Below, in pieces: positions 60,818 through 64,000 of a stretch of DNA of 64,000 bases. The translations under genes and the position numbers were made by a program. Under the pieces are notes generated by a model, which was given only the letters and a program-made list of their open reading frames with translations, made no database searches and was not told the DNA's origin. Position 1 is the first letter of the stretch. Each line of letters starts with the position of its first letter. This DNA is from Variovorax paradoxus (lineage in GTDB: Bacteria; Pseudomonadota; Gammaproteobacteria; Burkholderiales; Burkholderiaceae_C): positions 5,704,001 to 5,768,000 of the forward strand of contig CP063166.1 of assembly GCA_016806145.1 (NCBI GenBank), written 5' to 3'.

Positions 60818-61705
60818 TCAGGCCGGCGTCTTGGAAGAACCCGCAATCGCGCGGCCCAGGAACTCGGTGGGCGTGACGCCGCACAGCGCGCGGAACTCGT
60901 TGACCATGTGCGACTGGTCGTAGAAGCCGCTGTCGACCGCCACCTCGGCCCAGGCCGGCATCGGTGTCGCGCGCAGCGCGCGCAGGCAGCCATGCATGCG
61001 CGCGAGCCGGCGCCAGGCGCGCGGCGAGAGGCCGACCTGCGCATGGAACAGCTGCTGCAGCCGGCGCTCGCCCAGGCCCACCGCCTCGGCCACCTCGCGC
61101 AGCGGACGCCGGCCGGCCGAGGCCGCGATCAGCTGCGCGGCCTGCAGCGCGCCCGGATGCAGGCCCAGCCTTGACTGCGCGCGGCCGTCGGCCTCGGCGA
61201 GGCGGCGGCACAGCGCGGCATCGAGCAGCGCGACGCGCGCGGCGTCATCGGGCGCCTCGGCCATGCGCTCGAGCAACTGCGCGCCGGCGCCGCGCCAGAG
61301 TTCGTCGAGATGGAGCACGCGGCCCGCGAGCTCGCCCGCGGGCAGGCCGAGCAGCAGGGCCGCGGCACCGGGCCGCAGGGTGATCGACAGGCCTTCCATG
61401 CGCTTGCGCAGCCGCACCAGCACGGCCTCGGCCGAGGCGCCGATGGCCTCGACGGCCAGCCCCTCGGCGCCGTTGGCCGAGGGCGCGTCGCCGAGGTTGA
61501 AGACCAGCCGCGCGGCACCGTCGGGCAGCACGCGCTCGAGCACCTCCTCGCCCTCGGCGAAGCGCTCTCTGTAGACGAGGATGTTGGCGACATGCGGACG
61601 CAGCGGCGCGCTGGCGGCGAAGGAGCGCACCGCGCTACCGGGCGCGTCCATCGGCGGCCCCAGCACGGGGCCGTCGTCGAGATGGAGGAAAAGGCGCTCG
61701 CTCAT
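60818..61705 (-). CDS. AraC-family transcriptional regulator
   Basis: A 295-residue regulator: N-terminal DUF6597-like sensor region (GEEVLERVLPDGAARLVFNLGD, then ITLRPGAAALLLGLPAGELAGRVLHLDELW) and a C-terminal AraC HTH (REVAEAVGLGERRLQQLFHAQVGLSPR and EVAVDSGFYDQSHMVNEFRALCGVTPTEF). Length and both HTH helices are intact. Its likely target is the SDR gene downstream. Confidence 0.9.
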   Translation of the reverse strand: MSERLFLHLDDGPVLGPPMDAPGSAVRSFAASAPLRPHVANILVYRERFAEGEEVLERVLPDGAARLVFNLGDAPSANGAEGLAVEAIGASAEAVLVRLRKRMEGLSITLRPGAAALLLGLPAGELAGRVLHLDELWRGAGAQLLERMAEAPDDAARVALLDAALCRRLAEADGRAQSRLGLHPGALQAAQLIAASAGRRPLREVAEAVGLGERRLQQLFHAQVGLSPRAWRRLARMHGCLRALRATPMPAWAEVAVDSGFYDQSHMVNEFRALCGVTPTEFLGRAIAGSSKTPA

Positions 61706-61751
61706 GCCGGTCGGTCCGGTATCGGGCCGGCCAGCATGCCACAGGCGACGC

Positions 61752-62759
61752 TCAACCCTCGGCGTGGATGCCCTTCATCAGGATCACGCCGCCCAGCCGC
61801 GCGGTGTCGGCGCGCATGCGGCGCGCCAGCGCGTCGGGCGAACCGGGCTGGGCCTGCCAGCCGGTCTTGAGCAGCGCCTCGCGCACCTCGTCCGTGCTGA
61901 TGACCTCGACCAGCGCGGCATTGAGCCTGGCCAGCGCGGCCTTGTTCATGCCCGCGGGCGCGGCCAGCGCGGTCCAGATCTCGAGGTCGGCGCCGCGCAC
62001 GTCGGCATCGCGGATGGTCGGCAGATCGGGCACCAGCGGGCTGCGCTCGGGCGAGGTCACGCCGATGGCCTTGAGCTTGCCCGAACGCACGTGCGGCATC
62101 GCGAGCGCGGGCGGCAGCAGCGCGAGCTGGATCTCGCCCGCGAGCAGGCCCGCGATCACCTGCGGATTGCCGGTGTAGGGCTTGTGCTGCGCGGTGATGG
62201 CCGAGCGGCTCTTGAGCAGTTCCATGCCCAGGTGGCCCACCGTGCCCACGCCCGGCGTGCCGTACTTGCCGCCGCTGCCGAGGTTGCGCACCCACAGCAG
62301 GTGGTCGGCCGCGGTCTTGCCGGTGGCATTGCCCGACACGGCCAGCACCAGCGGCGCGGTGCCGACCATGCCGACCGGCGCGAAGTCCTTCTCGGGATCG
62401 AAGGAGATCTTGGGATTGAGCAGCTTCGCGATCGTGAGGTTGCCGTTGATCAGCGCGCCGATGGTGTGGTCGTCGGTGGCCTTGGCGACCTGGTCGGCCA
62501 CGATGTTGCCGCTCTCGCCGGGCTTGTTCTCGACCAGCACCGGCTGGCGCAGGATCTTGGCGAGCGGCTCGGCGATGGCGCGCGCCAGCAGGTCGGGCGA
62601 GGCGCCGGTCGGGAAGCCGACCAGCAGTTTCACGGGCTTGGTGGGCCAGGCGGCTTCGCCGGCGCGCGGCTTGTCCTGGGCCAGGGCGAACGGGGGAAGC
62701 AGCGAGGCGGCCAGCGCGGCGGCGCCGCCCTCGAGCAGGCGGCGTTTGGTGATCGTCAC
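61752..62759 (-). CDS. Bug/TctC-family solute-binding receptor
   Basis: A 335-residue receptor with a KRRLLEGG twin-basic N-terminus, a hydrophobic segment ending FALAQD and the family core PTKPVKLLVGFPTGASPD. The start is the GTG at 62759, with GGAG 8 bases upstream; the frame continues upstream without family similarity. It lies next to the LivM gene, but Bug receptors do not pair with ABC permeases, so the link may be only positional. Confidence 0.92.
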   Translation of the reverse strand: MTITKRRLLEGGAAALAASLLPPFALAQDKPRAGEAAWPTKPVKLLVGFPTGASPDLLARAIAEPLAKILRQPVLVENKPGESGNIVADQVAKATDDHTIGALINGNLTIAKLLNPKISFDPEKDFAPVGMVGTAPLVLAVSGNATGKTAADHLLWVRNLGSGGKYGTPGVGTVGHLGMELLKSRSAITAQHKPYTGNPQVIAGLLAGEIQLALLPPALAMPHVRSGKLKAIGVTSPERSPLVPDLPTIRDADVRGADLEIWTALAAPAGMNKAALARLNAALVEVISTDEVREALLKTGWQAQPGSPDALARRMRADTARLGGVILMKGIHAEG

Positions 62760-62837
62760 GGGAGGAACTCCGGGTGGAAGCGGCGGAGTCCGAATTGTAA
62801 ACAGATCGTTACAAGAATGCTGCATCGCAGCGCGAAA

Positions 62838-63860
62838 TCACGGCTTGCCGGCGACCAGCCTGCGCTGCGTGGGAAACAGCGACCAACCCCAGCGCTGCTG
62901 CGCGAAACCCCAGAGCCCCTGCTTGAAGAACAGCGTGGTCACGATCGCGAGCAGCCCGAGCCCCAGCAGGTACCAGGTGCCGTAGTCGCTGAGGAACTTG
63001 TTGAGCGCCCAGAAGACCAGCGCGCCGACCAGCGGCCCTTCGATGCGGCCGATGCCGCCGATCACCACCATGAAGATCGCGAACGCGCTCCAGTTGACGC
63101 TGAAGGCCGCGTCGGGGCTGATGCGCAGGTTGCCGACGAAGTACAGCGCGCCCGCGAGCCCCGCGCCGAAGGCCGCGACGCCGTACACCGCGAGCTTCAT
63201 GCGCGCCACCGGCACGCCCTGCGACTCGGCCGCCACCTCGTTGTCGCGGATCGCCAGCAGCGCGAGGCCGCGCTTGCTGCGCAGGAACAGGTAGACCAGC
63301 GCCACCGCCGCCACCACGCAGCCCAGCACCATCCAGTAGGTGACGCTCTCGCGCGTGGCCTTGTCGATGCCGCGCAGCGCCGTCAGCGTGGTGCCCGAGC
63401 CGCCGCCCACCGCCGACACGTTGGCGAAGCTCAGGCGGAACACCTCGGCGATGACCCAGGTGCCGATCGCGAAGTAGCCGCCCGAGAGCCGGAACGCGAG
63501 GAAGGAGACCGGTATCGCGACCAGCCCCGCGGCCAGCGCGCCGAGGGGGATGGCGACGAAGGGGTTGAGCCCCGCGAAGTTGCCGAGCACCAGCATCGCG
63601 TAGCCGCCGAAGCCGAAGAAGGCCTGCTGCCCGATGCTGACCATGCCGCCATAGCCCGCGAGCAGGTTCCACATCATCGCGAAAATGAAGTAGCAGGCGA
63701 TCTCGACGAACTCGCGCATCCAGCTCGACTCGCCCCAGAAGGGCAGGCTGGCGGCGACGAGGACCAGCGCGATGCCGACGGCGAGCGCGCCGCGGCTCGC
63801 GGCGGTGGCGCGTTCGACCGCGACGAAGGAAGGGGTGGCGGGGGTCGTCATCGGCGTCAT
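62838..63860 (-). CDS. livM: Branched-chain amino acid ABC transporter permease LivM
   Basis: A 340-residue inner-membrane permease with about ten helices. GYGGMVSIGQQAFFGFGGYA and the cytoplasmic EAA-like segment AIRDNEVAAESQGVPVARMKLAVYG mark the LivM type. The ATG at 63860 overlaps the stop of the upstream LivH gene (ATGA). It belongs to a HAAT-type uptake operon whose ATPases and binding protein are outside the window; many Comamonadaceae use such systems for aromatic acids or amides as well as amino acids. Confidence 0.92.
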   Translation of the reverse strand: MTPMTTPATPSFVAVERATAASRGALAVGIALVLVAASLPFWGESSWMREFVEIACYFIFAMMWNLLAGYGGMVSIGQQAFFGFGGYAMLVLGNFAGLNPFVAIPLGALAAGLVAIPVSFLAFRLSGGYFAIGTWVIAEVFRLSFANVSAVGGGSGTTLTALRGIDKATRESVTYWMVLGCVVAAVALVYLFLRSKRGLALLAIRDNEVAAESQGVPVARMKLAVYGVAAFGAGLAGALYFVGNLRISPDAAFSVNWSAFAIFMVVIGGIGRIEGPLVGALVFWALNKFLSDYGTWYLLGLGLLAIVTTLFFKQGLWGFAQQRWGWSLFPTQRRLVAGKP

Positions 63861-64000
63861 CCGCGTGTCTTGGGAAAAAGGCCCTGCGGCCGGAACACGA
63901 GCACCGCGAGGAACACGATGTGCCCGAACCAGATGCCCCAGCCCGGATCGAGGCGGAAGCCCACCTGCTGCGCGATGCCGAGGATCATGGCGCCGGCCAG
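63857..64000 (-). CDS. livH: LivH-type permease, C-terminal part only
   Basis: The last 47 codons of a permease run off the window edge. GWGIWFGHIVFLAVLVFRPQG followed by LFPKTRG and a TGA stop is the typical C-terminus of LivH proteins. The frame is open to position 64000. It overlaps livM by 4 bases. Confidence 0.85.
   Translation of the reverse strand: MAGAMILGIAQQVGFRLDPGWGIWFGHIVFLAVLVFRPQGLFPKTRG

Overview
The window is GC-rich (roughly 70% GC) chromosomal DNA that is densely coding. It carries four Bug/TctC periplasmic solute receptors, several aromatic-acid gene sets, DUF4148-type secreted proteins and a pgaABCD operon. This gene repertoire points to a beta-proteobacterium of the family Comamonadaceae, most likely Variovorax or a close relative. 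The taxonomic call is inference from gene content and base composition, because no rRNA gene is present.

Layout. 1-5.8 kb: MaoC dehydratase, an orphan ParA-type ATPase, a KefF/KefC-like potassium efflux pair, an M14 deacylase and a Bug receptor. 5.8-14.6 kb: an RpiR regulator with a palindromic operator, an amidohydrolase, and a CoA-dependent beta-oxidation-like set (feruloyl-CoA-synthase-type ligase, crotonase, SDR, Bug receptor, acyl-CoA dehydrogenase, MarR). 14.6-19.1 kb: TetR, two PhnB-like VOC proteins, a DHA2 drug exporter, DUF1428 and a TSUP exporter. 19.1-32.3 kb: a resorcinol/hydroxyquinol pathway in two blocks (hydroxyquinol dioxygenase with LysR; gamma-resorcylate decarboxylase, FAD hydroxylase, MFS, DoxX, maleylacetate reductase, Bug receptor, MarR). 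Between the blocks lie a Crp/Fnr regulator and a frameshifted membrane heme/[2Fe-2S]/adenylate cyclase gene. 56.2-59.8 kb holds pcaF, pcaJ, pcaI and a PcaR-like regulator, so every enzyme from gamma-resorcylate to succinyl-CoA plus acetyl-CoA can be assigned within the window.

32.3-43.8 kb is the most unusual part, an expanded RNA-repair locus. RtcR (a sigma54 activator) is divergent from a sigma54 promoter with GG-N10-GC spacing. That promoter reads into a roughly 520-nt untranslated leader containing a tRNA-like RNA with D, anticodon and T arms but no proper acceptor stem. Then follow an SPFH/Band-7 (slipin) protein, RtcB ligase, a probable terminator/attenuator, a zinc-ribbon protein, an unknown protein, a stand-alone nucleotidyltransferase and RtcA cyclase. 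Downstream of rtcR are a 2H phosphoesterase (LigT-like) and a DEDDh exonuclease in a tightly overlapping operon.

43.8-56.2 kb: small and repeat-containing secreted proteins, an Imm22-like orphan immunity protein, a Crp/Fnr regulator, a degenerate EAL protein, an AraC fragment and the PNAG operon pgaABCD. 59.8-64 kb: SDR, AraC, a Bug receptor, LivM and the C-terminal end of LivH, cut by the window edge.
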